Positions 14,105 to 22,602 of a DNA stretch of 35,933 nucleotides are shown here, piece after piece. The stretch is from a virus: IMG/VR virus record IMGVR_UViG_3300001920_000005, positions 1 to 35,933 of that record; one strand, given 5' to 3'. Position 1 is the first letter of the stretch. Every line of letters begins with the position of its first letter. Made by a program: the position numbers and the translations under genes. The notes beneath the pieces are model-generated. The model had not been told where the DNA came from and did not search any database. It was given only the letters and a program-made list of their open reading frames with translations.

Positions 14105-16086
14105 ACGACCTGGCCGACGGCTACCACCTCATGCTCGACGCGATCGCGCGCGGGGTCGAGCCGGATTCGAACCTGCCGGTGGACCTCTGGGCTGATGAGC
14201 ACGCGATCATCCCGAAGGAGACCGGGGCATCCGAGCCCGGCCGCTACCGGACCTCGCGCACACCGCACGCGCGCATGCCTTCGCGAGCACTGAGCTCGGA
14301 CCACCCCTGCAAGCGGGTCGTGGTGATGGGCGCGTCGCAGATGCTCAAGACCCAGGTGGCACTGAACTTCCTGGGCGAGACGGTCCACCAGCGGCCGAAG
14401 AACTTCCTGTGGGTGGTGCCAACCGGCAAGCTGCACAAGCGTGCCGCGGCCAGGATCGACAAGGTGGTGGCCGCCACGGCGCCGCTGCGCGAGCGCTTTG
14501 CCCGCCCCAGTTCGCGCACGTCGACCAACAACAACGACATCAAGGCCTACCCGGGCGGTGCGCTTTACATCGCCACTGCTGGAGCCGCAGCCAACCTGTC
14601 CGAGCTCTCGGTGACCTACGTGGTCTACGACGAGGTCGACCGCAGCCGAGAGAACGTCGGCGGCGAAGGCGACCCGCGCGAGCTGGTCGAGACGCGTCAG
14701 ACCAGCCACGAGCGTGATCGCAAGAGCTACTACCCCAGCTCGCCGACCATCGAGGGCGAGTCGGCGATCGAGACCCTGTTCAAGCTCGGTACCCAGCGCG
14801 AAGCCCTGGCCGAGTGCATCCACTGCGGCCACGCCCAGCCGCTCGACTTCTTCAAGCTCATGCCCAGCGAGGACGGCAAGCGGGTGATGTACCCGTGCGA
14901 GGCCTGCGGCGGCCTGCACGAGGAAGGTGACAAGCCGCGCATGTTCGCGCGTGGCCTGTGGAGCGATGGTGTGCCTGGTGATGGGGAGACCGAGAGCTTC
15001 CACATCTCAGCCATGTTCCTGCCCTACGGCTGGCTGCCGTGGATCGCGCTGCAGCGCCAGTACGACGCCGCCAAGGCCAAGCTGGAGGAGGGCAGCGAGG
15101 AAGCCATGATCGTGTTCTACAACACGAGGCTGGCACTGTGCTGGGCGCGCACGAAGGAGACCACCAAGTACGACGCCTTGATGAACCGCGCCGAGGACTA
15201 CCGCCTGGGGACGGTGCCGGCCGGTGGCGTAGTGCTCACCGCCGCGATCGACACGCAGGCCTACCGGCTGGAGCTCAAGGTGGTGGCCTGGGGCGAAGGC
15301 ATGGAGGCCTGGGTGGTGGACTACCAGGTGGTGCACGGCAATCCGGCAGACCAGGGCACTTGGGACCGTGCCGATGAGATCCTCAAGGGCCGATACCGCC
15401 ACGCCAGCGGCGCCATGCTCACCATCAGCGCGGTTTTCGTGGACTCCGGCGGCTCCAACACGCAAGACGTGTACGCCTTCACCACGCCGCGCCGCCGACG
15501 CAACGTGTTCGCGATCAAGGGCGCAAGCCGCCCGAATCGCCCGATCCTGAGTGCCAAGCCCACTCTGGTCGACGTCACCACCAAAGGGCGCACCGAGAAG
15601 AAGGGTGCACAGCTCTGGTTCGCTGGTACCGACACCGCAAAGGACTACCTTCAGGCGCGTTGGGCCCGAACGAGCGGGCCCGGGGCGGTCCACTTCTCCA
15701 GTGATCTGCCCGAGAGCTACTACAAGGGCCTGACCGCCGAGTACCGGACGTACGGCTACCGGCGTGGGCGCAAGGTCAGCTGGTGGGAGCAGAAGAAGGG
15801 CGAGGCCAACGAACCGCTCGACCTGATGAACTACAACCTGGCAGCCGCCCACCTACTCGGCCTGCACAAGAAGAACGAGCACGCCTGGCAGGTGTTGCGC
15901 GATCGACTCGTTCCCCAGTCGCTGGACCTGTTCTCGCAACCCGAAGTCATCTCAGAGCGGCCTGTGCCTGCACCCAGTGAGACTGCTGCCGCCAGCCCGG
16001 CGCCCAAGCCTGCTCCCACACCCGCGGCGGCCCCGGTGGTGAACGGCAAGATCTCGCTCAGTGGTTGGAAGCGAGGTGGCCGGTGA
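14101..16086 (+). CDS. terminase large subunit, GpA family
   Basis: 661 aa from GTG 14101, overlapping the small-subunit stop. The ATPase has a degenerate Walker A GASQMLKT (77-84) typical of GpA, and Walker B VVYDEVD (174-180). A Cys cluster, CIHC (239-242) and CEAC (266-269), is a likely zinc site. The C-terminal nuclease domain begins near Asp384 (AAIDTQ), with VDSGG further on. Residues after 620 form a Pro/Ala-rich tail. Lambda gpA is about 640 aa, so the length is normal. It packages DNA into proheads and cuts cos. Confidence 0.95.
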   Translation: MNDLADGYHLMLDAIARGVEPDSNLPVDLWADEHAIIPKETGASEPGRYRTSRTPHARMPSRALSSDHPCKRVVVMGASQMLKTQVALNFLGETVHQRPKNFLWVVPTGKLHKRAAARIDKVVAATAPLRERFARPSSRTSTNNNDIKAYPGGALYIATAGAAANLSELSVTYVVYDEVDRSRENVGGEGDPRELVETRQTSHERDRKSYYPSSPTIEGESAIETLFKLGTQREALAECIHCGHAQPLDFFKLMPSEDGKRVMYPCEACGGLHEEGDKPRMFARGLWSDGVPGDGETESFHISAMFLPYGWLPWIALQRQYDAAKAKLEEGSEEAMIVFYNTRLALCWARTKETTKYDALMNRAEDYRLGTVPAGGVVLTAAIDTQAYRLELKVVAWGEGMEAWVVDYQVVHGNPADQGTWDRADEILKGRYRHASGAMLTISAVFVDSGGSNTQDVYAFTTPRRRRNVFAIKGASRPNRPILSAKPTLVDVTTKGRTEKKGAQLWFAGTDTAKDYLQARWARTSGPGAVHFSSDLPESYYKGLTAEYRTYGYRRGRKVSWWEQKKGEANEPLDLMNYNLAAAHLLGLHKKNEHAWQVLRDRLVPQSLDLFSQPEVISERPVPAPSETAAASPAPKPAPTPAAAPVVNGKISLSGWKRGGR

Positions 16087-16391
16087 CCGACCGCCAGCCA
16101 CCTGCAGATGACCGTGAGCCCGACATCGTGCTCGTGGTGCTGCAGCGCGTGCGGGCTGCGGCGCCAACTTTCACGGAGGCGCAGGCGCAGGAGATCGAGG
16201 CGGCATTGCGCGCTGAGTATGGCGGCATGCGTGTGCGAATTCCTAAGAGGAAGAAGCACCCGAGTCCGAGTGAGCGGCAGGCGATCATGCGAGAGGCTTT
16301 GGGACCCGCGACTGATGAGGAGATCACGCAGCGGCACGGTATTCACCGAGCCACGCTCTATCGCATGCTGAAGCGCGGCACGCAAGATTGA
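16083..16391 (+). CDS. Mor/C-family-like transcription regulator
   Basis: 102 aa from GTG 16083, overlapping the terminase stop. It has a Mor-like core (AQEIEAALRAEYGGMRVRIPKR) and a C-terminal HTH (DEEITQRHGIHRATLYRMLKRG). Mor and C of phage Mu activate middle and late promoters; many non-Mu phages have such a gene in the packaging region. A 19-bp dyad-containing repeat starts directly at its stop and recurs after the portal gene, so it may act on these sites. That link is inference. Confidence 0.72.
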   Translation: MTDRQPPADDREPDIVLVVLQRVRAAAPTFTEAQAQEIEAALRAEYGGMRVRIPKRKKHPSPSERQAIMREALGPATDEEITQRHGIHRATLYRMLKRGTQD

Positions 16392-16410
16392 TGTCGCAAA
16401 TTGCCCTGTT
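16392..16410. repeat. 19-bp twin repeat, copy 1
   Basis: Begins immediately after the Mor-like stop codon. Identical to the copy at 18329-18347 at 18 of 19 positions; the one difference is the centre of a dyad, GCAAATTGC here (16396-16404). Candidate protein-binding or promoter element. Confidence 0.75.
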
Positions 16411-16465
16411 ATGAGTTCGTGCCAAACACCAAAATCCAACGACACACACCAATCAAGTAGCGACG

Positions 16466-16690
16466 ATGGCCGGAATCACACTAGCGCAAGCCCAGGCCCA
16501 GCTCGACGCCTACCTGGCGGCCGAGACGGCGGCCCTGGCCAAGAAGTCCTACACCATTGCGGGGCGCACGCTCACCTATCAGGACCTGAAGGCGATTCAG
16601 GAGGGCATCGAGCTGTGGAGCCGTCGGGTGGGAGAACTTACGGCGCGTGCCAACGGCCGCGGTCGCGCGCGAACGCTGGTGGTGCGCTGA
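16466..16690 (+). CDS. DUF6148-like head-tail connector-associated protein
   Basis: 74 aa. Its pattern (MAGITLAQAQAQLDAYLAAE, YTIAGRTLTYQDLKAIQEGI, GRGRARTLVVR) fits the DUF6148 family of small phage proteins found between the terminase and portal genes, where lambda carries gpW. It likely has a structural role at the portal/connector. Ends two bases before the portal start. Confidence 0.72.
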   Translation: MAGITLAQAQAQLDAYLAAETAALAKKSYTIAGRTLTYQDLKAIQEGIELWSRRVGELTARANGRGRARTLVVR

Positions 16691-16691
16691 C

Positions 16692-18326
16692 ATGAGCGCG
16701 CGCACCAAGCCTCACCCCCTGGCCCAGCAGAACCTGCTGGACAAAGCCATCGCGTACTTCTCGCCCAAGCGTGCGCAGCAACGGATGGCCGCGCGGGCCC
16801 AGCTGGCCATGACCGGCGGATACACAGGCGCACGCTACGACCGCGCGGCCCTGGCATCCTGGCGTGCAGGAGGGGGATCGCCCACCACCGACATCATCGC
16901 CGACCTGCCCACGCTGCGCGCGCGCAGCCGCGACCAGATGCGCAATGCACCGATCGCGGTTGGCGCACTCAACACCACCACCAGTCACACCGTGGGCACG
17001 GGCTTGAGCTGCAACCCGGCCGTCAACAGCCAGTTCCTCGGCCTCAGCGACGAGGAGGCCGCGGCCTGGCAGGCCGACACCAAATGGCGCTTCGAGGTCT
17101 GGTGCGGATCGAAAGACAGCAGCGTCGATCGCCGCCTGAACTTCTACGGCCAGCAAAGCCTGGCCTACCGCACCTGGCGGGAAAGCGGCGACTCGTTCGT
17201 TCTCACGCCTCGACTTGCGCGCGCCGGCCGCCCAGCGCGGCTCGCGCTGCAGCTGCTGGAGGCCGATCGCGTCTGCAACCCGAACCGCACACGTGACACG
17301 GACACCCTCATCGACGGCGTCGAGGTGTCCCCAGAAACCGGGGAGACGATCGCCGTATACGTGGCGAAGTACCACCCGGGCGACCTACATCTGAAGAATG
17401 AATGGCAGCGTGTGGCCGTGCGTGGCGAGAGCACCGGCCGCCTCAACGTACTGCACCTGTTCCGCCCACTGCGGCCTGGTCAGGTCCGCGGCGTTCCATG
17501 GATCGCGCCCATCCTCGAGCCTCTCAAGCAGTTGAGCCGCTACACCGACGCCGAGCTGAAAGCCGCTGTCGATTCGGCGATCTTCAGCGTGTTCGTGAAG
17601 ATGGACCCGGACGCCTTCGACGATCTGTTCGAGGACGACGACAAGAGCAAGCTCATCAAGAAGGGGCTGGACTGGTCTGGTGAACTGGAAAGTGGCAAGG
17701 CAGTCAACCTGTTGCCTGGCGAGGAGATCCAGTCCAACACCCCGGGCCGACCGAACCCCCAGTTCGACCCTTTCGTGCAGGCCATCCTGCGCCAGATCGG
17801 CGTGGCCCTGGAGATCCCGTTCGAGGTGTTGGTGATGCACTTCCAGAGCAGCTACAGCGCTGCTCGCGGTGCGCTCCTCATGGCATGGAAGTTCTTCCGC
17901 GTCGAACGAGACTGGCTGGTCTCGGAGCTTTGCCAACCTGTTTACGAACTGTGGCTTGCTGATGAGGTCGCCGAAGGCCGCATCAAGGCTCGAGGCTTTT
18001 TTGCGGATCCGGCCGTGCGCGCGGCCTGGTGCGGCGCGCAGTGGACAGGCGACGGCCCCGGCTCCATCGATCCGCAGAAGGAAGTGCAAGCAGCTGAGAA
18101 GCGCGTGCAACTGGGCATCAGCACACTCGAGAGCGAGTCCGTCCTTCACGATGGCGTGAGCTGGGAGGTGAAGCACCGTCAGCGCGTGAAGGAGGTTCGA
18201 ATGCAGCAGAGAGATGGCGTTTCGCCCACACCAGCTGCTGCTCCGGCACCGGCCGCGGCACCGGCACCAGCTGCTGCAGACGATCCCGAGGACGAGACCG
18301 ACGAAGAAGAAGCGACAGCGAGCTGA
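16692..18326 (+). CDS. portal protein, lambda gpB family
   Basis: 544 aa from ATG 16692. N-terminal basic segment; conserved region with GGYTGARYDRAAL, DLPTLRARSRDQMRNAP and NTTTSHTVGTGL typical of lambda-type portals. A central wing and stem (FRPLRPGQVRGVPWIAPILE, IPFEVLVMHFQSSYSAARGAL) follow. The C-terminus is a low-complexity Ala/Pro then Asp/Glu tail. Forms the dodecameric DNA channel and docking site for terminase. Length matches lambda gpB (533 aa). Confidence 0.95.
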   Translation: MSARTKPHPLAQQNLLDKAIAYFSPKRAQQRMAARAQLAMTGGYTGARYDRAALASWRAGGGSPTTDIIADLPTLRARSRDQMRNAPIAVGALNTTTSHTVGTGLSCNPAVNSQFLGLSDEEAAAWQADTKWRFEVWCGSKDSSVDRRLNFYGQQSLAYRTWRESGDSFVLTPRLARAGRPARLALQLLEADRVCNPNRTRDTDTLIDGVEVSPETGETIAVYVAKYHPGDLHLKNEWQRVAVRGESTGRLNVLHLFRPLRPGQVRGVPWIAPILEPLKQLSRYTDAELKAAVDSAIFSVFVKMDPDAFDDLFEDDDKSKLIKKGLDWSGELESGKAVNLLPGEEIQSNTPGRPNPQFDPFVQAILRQIGVALEIPFEVLVMHFQSSYSAARGALLMAWKFFRVERDWLVSELCQPVYELWLADEVAEGRIKARGFFADPAVRAAWCGAQWTGDGPGSIDPQKEVQAAEKRVQLGISTLESESVLHDGVSWEVKHRQRVKEVRMQQRDGVSPTPAAAPAPAAAPAPAAADDPEDETDEEEATAS

Positions 18327-18328
18327 CT

Positions 18329-18347
18329 TGTCGCAATTTGCCCTGTT
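18329..18347. repeat. 19-bp twin repeat, copy 2
   Basis: Two bases after the portal stop. Dyad core GCAATTTGC at 18333-18341, the A/T centre swapped relative to copy 1 so the cores are reverse complements. Lies before the protease/scaffold gene. Confidence 0.75.
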
Positions 18348-18398
18348 TTCGCGGGCCTGAAATTGAGAGAGTCACGGCACCGAATCTATTCGCGTGCC

Positions 18399-19823
18399 AT
18401 GAACTATCCGCACCTCGCAGCTCGTATCTTCAATACGCCGCTGCTGATCCACCCTCAAAAGCTCGACGCGATCATCGCCGGGCTGGGTGATCGTCTGCTC
18501 GGCAGCAAGGTAGGACTGTCTGTCGATATGACCGAGGCGCAACTGCTGCCCGCAGATATGTTCAGCACGCGACGCGGAAAGCGCGGTGACATGGGTTACG
18601 TCGTCACCGATGGTGTAGCCGTCCTTTACGCGAGCGGCGCGCTCGTTCATCGTTCGCGCATCGACGCAGACAGCACCTACCTGCTTGGCTACAACGAGCT
18701 GGCAATGCAGCTGGAGGACGCGATGTCCAACCCGGAGGTGCATGCGGTTCTTCAGATCTTTGACACGCCAGGCGGCGAGGTAGCCGGCGCCTTCGAGTAC
18801 GGAGATCGTGTGCGTGCGCTTCGCGGAAAGAAGCCCTTGTGGGCGATCTCTGACTCTCTTGCCGCTTCAGCGGGATATTTAGGGAGCTCGGCATTCGAGC
18901 AACTGGCCGTGTCGGTCACTGGCTACGTCGGATCGATCGGGGTGGTGATGCGGCACGTAGATCTGTCACGCCGTCTCGCGAATGATGGGATCAACGTCAC
19001 CCACATCTTCGCCGGTGACCACAAAGTGGACGGCAATCCCTATGAGCCGCTTCCGAAGGAGGTTCGTGCCAGTCTTCAAGCCGAAGTTGACAGCATCTAC
19101 GCAATGTTCGTCGACGCGGTCTCCCGTAATCGGGGGCTCTCGCCACAGGCCGTGCGCAACACCCAGGCGGATGTGTTTCGCGGCGAAGCCGCTGTTTCAC
19201 TTGGCTTGGCAGACCGCTTGGCCACCACCGATGAACTGATCGCCGAGCTGGCTGCCAAGCGCTCCCGCTCGTTCCCTGTCGGGCAGACCGCCCGTGTCAA
19301 CGCCAACCAAGGAGCATCCATGTCTGGCAACACCAAAGAAGGCGGTCAACTGGCCGTCACACCGCCCGTTGCGCCGGCAGCCTCATTCACGCAGGCTGAT
19401 CTGGACGCCGCCCGCGCAGAGGGCGTCGCGGCCGGCGCCGCCGCAGAGCGTGCCCGAATCCAAGCTGTCGAAGAACAGTTGATCTCCGGCCACGAGTCGT
19501 TGATCAACACGATGAAGTTCGACGGCAAGTCCACCGGAGCCGACGCGGCTTTGGCAGTGAACGCTGCCGAGCGGAACATGCGCGCATCGGTGGTGCAAGC
19601 CAACCAGAGAGAAGCTCCGAAGCCGGTCGCGGTTGTTCCAGGCGCCACTGTCCAGCAGATCGCTACGCCTGGTCCGGATGCGAGCCTCTCCCTGGAGGAT
19701 CGCTGCAAAGCAGCGTGGCAGGCAGACAGCAAGCTGCGCACCGAATTCACGAGCGAAGCCGCATACACCGCTTTCGTTCGTGCTGAAGAAGAAGGTCGGG
19801 CACGCATTCTGAAGCGCGGCTGA
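18399..19823 (+). CDS. S49 (SppA/gpC-type) head maturation protease with C-terminal scaffold
   Basis: 474 aa from ATG 18399. The protease domain (residues about 40-285) has the nucleophile Ser157 in SLAASAGY and the general-base Lys209 in GDHKVDGNP, the Ser-Lys dyad of lambda gpC and SppA. After residue 300 the protein is helical, Ala-rich and acidic (the scaffold). An internal start at 19320 makes the scaffold alone, as in lambda C/Nu3. It drives prohead assembly and proteolytic maturation. The first 36 bases of the longer open frame are upstream spacer. Confidence 0.95.
   Translation: MNYPHLAARIFNTPLLIHPQKLDAIIAGLGDRLLGSKVGLSVDMTEAQLLPADMFSTRRGKRGDMGYVVTDGVAVLYASGALVHRSRIDADSTYLLGYNELAMQLEDAMSNPEVHAVLQIFDTPGGEVAGAFEYGDRVRALRGKKPLWAISDSLAASAGYLGSSAFEQLAVSVTGYVGSIGVVMRHVDLSRRLANDGINVTHIFAGDHKVDGNPYEPLPKEVRASLQAEVDSIYAMFVDAVSRNRGLSPQAVRNTQADVFRGEAAVSLGLADRLATTDELIAELAAKRSRSFPVGQTARVNANQGASMSGNTKEGGQLAVTPPVAPAASFTQADLDAARAEGVAAGAAAERARIQAVEEQLISGHESLINTMKFDGKSTGADAALAVNAAERNMRASVVQANQREAPKPVAVVPGATVQQIATPGPDASLSLEDRCKAAWQADSKLRTEFTSEAAYTAFVRAEEEGRARILKRG
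19320..19823 (+). CDS. nested scaffold protein (Nu3-like), in frame with protease
   Basis: ATG 19320 is residue 308 of the protease and is preceded by AAGGAG at 19309-19314, five bases away. The product (167 aa, MSGNTKEGGQ...) is the Ala-rich helical scaffold that is cleaved or expelled during maturation. In lambda the Nu3 scaffold starts the same way within gene C. Support comes from the strong internal ribosome binding site and the domain border. Confidence 0.8.
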   Translation: MSGNTKEGGQLAVTPPVAPAASFTQADLDAARAEGVAAGAAAERARIQAVEEQLISGHESLINTMKFDGKSTGADAALAVNAAERNMRASVVQANQREAPKPVAVVPGATVQQIATPGPDASLSLEDRCKAAWQADSKLRTEFTSEAAYTAFVRAEEEGRARILKRG

Positions 19824-19857
19824 TCAGATCCCCTCACCACTTCATCAAGGAACTCAC

Positions 19858-20463
19858 ATGAAACTCGCGCTGACTCTCTTCGCGCTCGCCCTGGTGGTGA
19901 TCGCCTTGCTGTTCATGCCCACTGTTCTCGAGAAGGCTTCGGGCTTCTTCCGCTCTCTCGGAGAGCGTCTCAATGAACTCTTCTTTCAGTACCAGGTGCG
20001 CAACGGTCTGGTGCTGGGCATGGCCACGCTGGCGGCCGACAAGCCGCGGCCGTACGAGTTGGGCTCGATCCAGGAGTACCCGGTCATCGCCGCCGACATC
20101 ATTTACGAGGGTGCCGCCGTCGGCGAGAACGCAGCTGGATACGCACGACCGCTGCAGGCGGGCGATCCCTTTCTTGGCTTTGCAGAATCAAAGGTGGACA
20201 ACTCAGCTGGTGCCGCTGGTGCTGCCTCGGTTCGAGTTCGACGTCGCGGACAGGTCCAGATCCCTGTGACTGGCGCCAGCGCCATCACCACGAACGATGG
20301 TCCCTTGGTGTACGCCAGCGACGACGACACATTCACCCTCACCGCCAGCACCAACTCGATCATCGGCCGCGTCTCGCGGTGGGTCTCCGACGGGGTGTGC
20401 GTGGTCGAGTTCGACGCTGGCCTGGCTGCGGCCGAGGCGGCTCGCGTGGCCGGCGACGTCTGA
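19858..20463 (+). CDS. head decoration protein with N-terminal hydrophobic segment
   Basis: 201 aa from ATG 19858, with AAGGA seven bases upstream. Residues 55-201 are a DUF2190-type capsid cement protein (MATLAADKPRPYELG, VIAADIIYEGAAVGE, PFLGFAESKVDNSAG, PVTGASAI, VYASDDDTF). Residues 1-20 are a signal-anchor-like hydrophobic helix, followed by an amphipathic stretch; usual relatives begin near my residue 55. ATG 20020 (residue 55) has no good ribosome binding site. So an extended protein is likely made, with the extension of unknown role. Confidence 0.8.
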   Translation: MKLALTLFALALVVIALLFMPTVLEKASGFFRSLGERLNELFFQYQVRNGLVLGMATLAADKPRPYELGSIQEYPVIAADIIYEGAAVGENAAGYARPLQAGDPFLGFAESKVDNSAGAAGAASVRVRRRGQVQIPVTGASAITTNDGPLVYASDDDTFTLTASTNSIIGRVSRWVSDGVCVVEFDAGLAAAEAARVAGDV

Positions 20464-20512
20464 TCGCCGAGCGTTCCACTCCACATCGAAGACTCAACCA
20501 AGGAACACCATC

Positions 20513-21457
20513 ATGAGTGCACAAGCTCTCTCCAGCCGAGCCATCATCGGCGAGTTCTATGCCACGCTCGAGCAGGACATGGGGGGCCTCTGGGTCCCTG
20601 GCGTGTCCAACTACTTCACCTCGGATCAAGAGCAAGAGATCTACAAGTGGTTGGGCCAGTCGCCGGCCATGCGCGAGTGGGTCGGTGGCCGTCAAGCCAA
20701 GGGTTTCCGCAGCGATGGCGTCACCATCGTGAACAAGGAGTTCGAGGCAACGCTCGAAGTCCTCGTCAAGGAAATGCGTCGCGACAAAACCGGTCAAGTA
20801 ATGGTCCGTGTGCGCGAGTTGGCTCAGCGCACCAACGCCCATTGGGCAAAGCTTCTGAGCCAACTCATTCTGGCGGCTGAGTCGTCTGTTTGCTATGACG
20901 GCCAGTACTTCTTCGACACCGATCACGTCGAGGGAGAGAGCGGTGCGCAGTCGAATGACATCTCTGTCGACGTGGCGACGCCATCGGCGCCCACGGCCGG
21001 GGAAGCCGAAAAGGTGATCCTTGCCGCCGTGCAAGCGATCCTGGGCTTCAAAGACAACCAGGGCGAGCCGATGAACGAGGGCGCTCGGGAGTTCTTGGTC
21101 ATGACCCCGATCTCGCTCATGAACGCGGTGGCCGGAGCCATTGGTGCGCAAGTGATCATGGATGGTGCTTCCGTGTCCCGTACCAACACCATCTTGACGC
21201 TCGGCACGCTGGGCGGCTTCACGATGCGCATGGCCGCAAACGCTCGACTCACCTGGACGGACAAGCTCGCTGTGTTCCGCACGGATGCAGAAACGAAGGC
21301 CTTCATCCGGCAAGAAGAAGAGCCCGTCTCCATCAGCGCGATTGCCGAAGGCTCCGAGCTCGAGTTCACGGAGAACAAGCACCACTACGGTGTGAAGGCG
21401 AGCCGCAACGTTGGCTACGGCTACTGGCAACGTGCTTGCCTGGCCACGATGACCTGA
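20513..21457 (+). CDS. major capsid protein, Mu gpT family
   Basis: 314 aa from ATG 20513 with AAGGA upstream. Signature segments of the Mu major head subunit are present: YKWLGQSPAMREWVGGR, VNKEFEATLEVLVKEM, VCYDGQYFFDTDH and the C-terminal GYGYWQRA. Mu gpT is about 305 aa. It assembles the icosahedral head with the scaffold and decoration proteins encoded just upstream. A Mu-type capsid combined with lambda-type portal and protease marks the head module as mosaic. Confidence 0.92.
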   Translation: MSAQALSSRAIIGEFYATLEQDMGGLWVPGVSNYFTSDQEQEIYKWLGQSPAMREWVGGRQAKGFRSDGVTIVNKEFEATLEVLVKEMRRDKTGQVMVRVRELAQRTNAHWAKLLSQLILAAESSVCYDGQYFFDTDHVEGESGAQSNDISVDVATPSAPTAGEAEKVILAAVQAILGFKDNQGEPMNEGAREFLVMTPISLMNAVAGAIGAQVIMDGASVSRTNTILTLGTLGGFTMRMAANARLTWTDKLAVFRTDAETKAFIRQEEEPVSISAIAEGSELEFTENKHHYGVKASRNVGYGYWQRACLATMT

Positions 21458-21468
21458 GCGAGGCCCGC

Positions 21469-21843
21469 ATGAAGCTTGTCGCGACTTCAGTCGTCGCTCT
21501 TTCGGCGGGCGCGGTGGTTGGTCTTTCCAAGGACCAGGCATCAGCTCGCTCTCACGCAGTTTCGCCTGTGCCGGACCGTAAGGGATGGTATCTCGTCAAG
21601 GCCCAGGTCCAGTTCAAAGCGGGGGAGCAGTTCTCCTACGATGGCGAGCTTCCCAAAGGTATGGCGGAGACGCTCGAACCGGTCAAGCGCGGGCCGAGCA
21701 AAGCGGAGCAGTTGTCCGCCGCGCGTCAGGCAGTCGCCGCTGCCGAGCAGGCTTGTCAGCAAGCTGGCACCGATGAAGCAGCAGCCGCTGCCGAGTCCAA
21801 GCTCGCCGAAGCCAAGGCCGCACTGGCCGCTCTCGAAGGCTGA
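21469..21843 (+). CDS. small head-region protein with Ala-rich coiled coil
   Basis: 124 aa from ATG 21469. First part is beta-like (KGWYLVKAQVQFKAGEQFSYDGELP), second part a long Ala/Glu/Gln helix (SAARQAVAAAEQACQQAG...AKAALAALEG). Lies between capsid and head-tail joining genes, so a virion or assembly role is likely. No named family assigned. Confidence 0.65.
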   Translation: MKLVATSVVALSAGAVVGLSKDQASARSHAVSPVPDRKGWYLVKAQVQFKAGEQFSYDGELPKGMAETLEPVKRGPSKAEQLSAARQAVAAAEQACQQAGTDEAAAAAESKLAEAKAALAALEG

Positions 21844-21846
21844 ACC

Positions 21847-22131
21847 ATGGCGTTCGTCGAGGACTACACCGCGTTCTTCCAGACCAACGAGTTCGCCTCG
21901 CTTGCGAACCTCAATGGTCAGGAGGTGCGCGGGATCTTCGACAACGGCTACCAAGCCTTCGAAGTGTCCTCTGGCGCCTTCGCGACCGGCCCGGTCTTCC
22001 TCATGCCCACCAGCGAGCTGCCGGCCAACGCGGTCGGTCTCGCGCTGGTCCTGGGCGCCGAAAGCTGGAAGGTCGTGGAGATCGAACCGGACGGCACCGG
22101 CTTGACCCTGTTGCGCTTGCGAAAGGCCTGA
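21847..22131 (+). CDS. head-tail joining protein, lambda gpFII-like
   Basis: 94 aa. The pattern RGIFDNGYQAFEVSSG, the central PTSELPANAVGLALVLG and the C-terminal beta strands match the small beta-barrel head-tail attachment family (gpFII). It completes the connector so tails can bind. Gene order (after capsid, before tail terminator) is as in lambda. Confidence 0.75.
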   Translation: MAFVEDYTAFFQTNEFASLANLNGQEVRGIFDNGYQAFEVSSGAFATGPVFLMPTSELPANAVGLALVLGAESWKVVEIEPDGTGLTLLRLRKA

Positions 22132-22132
22132 C

Positions 22133-22585
22133 ATGCCCCACGCCCAGCAGCAGATCCTTGCCGCGGTCCAAGCCGCCCTGGTCGCCGCGCCGCAAACCTC
22201 TGCGGCCGCCAACGTCTTCATCGATCGCGTCGATGCACTCCAACCCAGCGAGCTGCCCGCAATCCTGATCGAAGAGGACGAGGCCGGCGAGACGGTGGAC
22301 GAAGAGACCGTGCACGGACTGCTGCGCCGTGAGCTGCTGGTATCGGTCAGCGCCATGGTCGCGCACGGCACTGCTGCCCCGGCCAACGCCCGCGACCTCG
22401 GCCTGCAGATCGAGAAGCGCCTGGCTTCCAGCACCGCTCTGCGCGCGTTGTGCAAAGCCGGCGTGCAGATCGCCAGTTCCCGCCACATCAACGCTGGCGA
22501 GGCCGACCGCCTGATGGCAGCGCGCCTGCAAGTCTGGCGCATGACCTACCTGGCACACCGTGCCACGCCCGACACCATTTTCTGA
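22133..22585 (+). CDS. tail terminator, gpU-like
   Basis: 150 aa. An N-terminal helix (QQILAAVQAALVAAP), then IDRVDALQPSELPAILIEEDEAGE, a strand-rich core and a C-terminal strand (LQVWRMTYL) follow the layout of gpU/tail completion proteins of siphophages. It caps the tail tube and joins it to the head. Lies between the head-tail joiner and the tube gene. Confidence 0.72.
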   Translation: MPHAQQQILAAVQAALVAAPQTSAAANVFIDRVDALQPSELPAILIEEDEAGETVDEETVHGLLRRELLVSVSAMVAHGTAAPANARDLGLQIEKRLASSTALRALCKAGVQIASSRHINAGEADRLMAARLQVWRMTYLAHRATPDTIF

Positions 22586-22602
22586 CCCCTCAGGAGCTCA
22601 CC

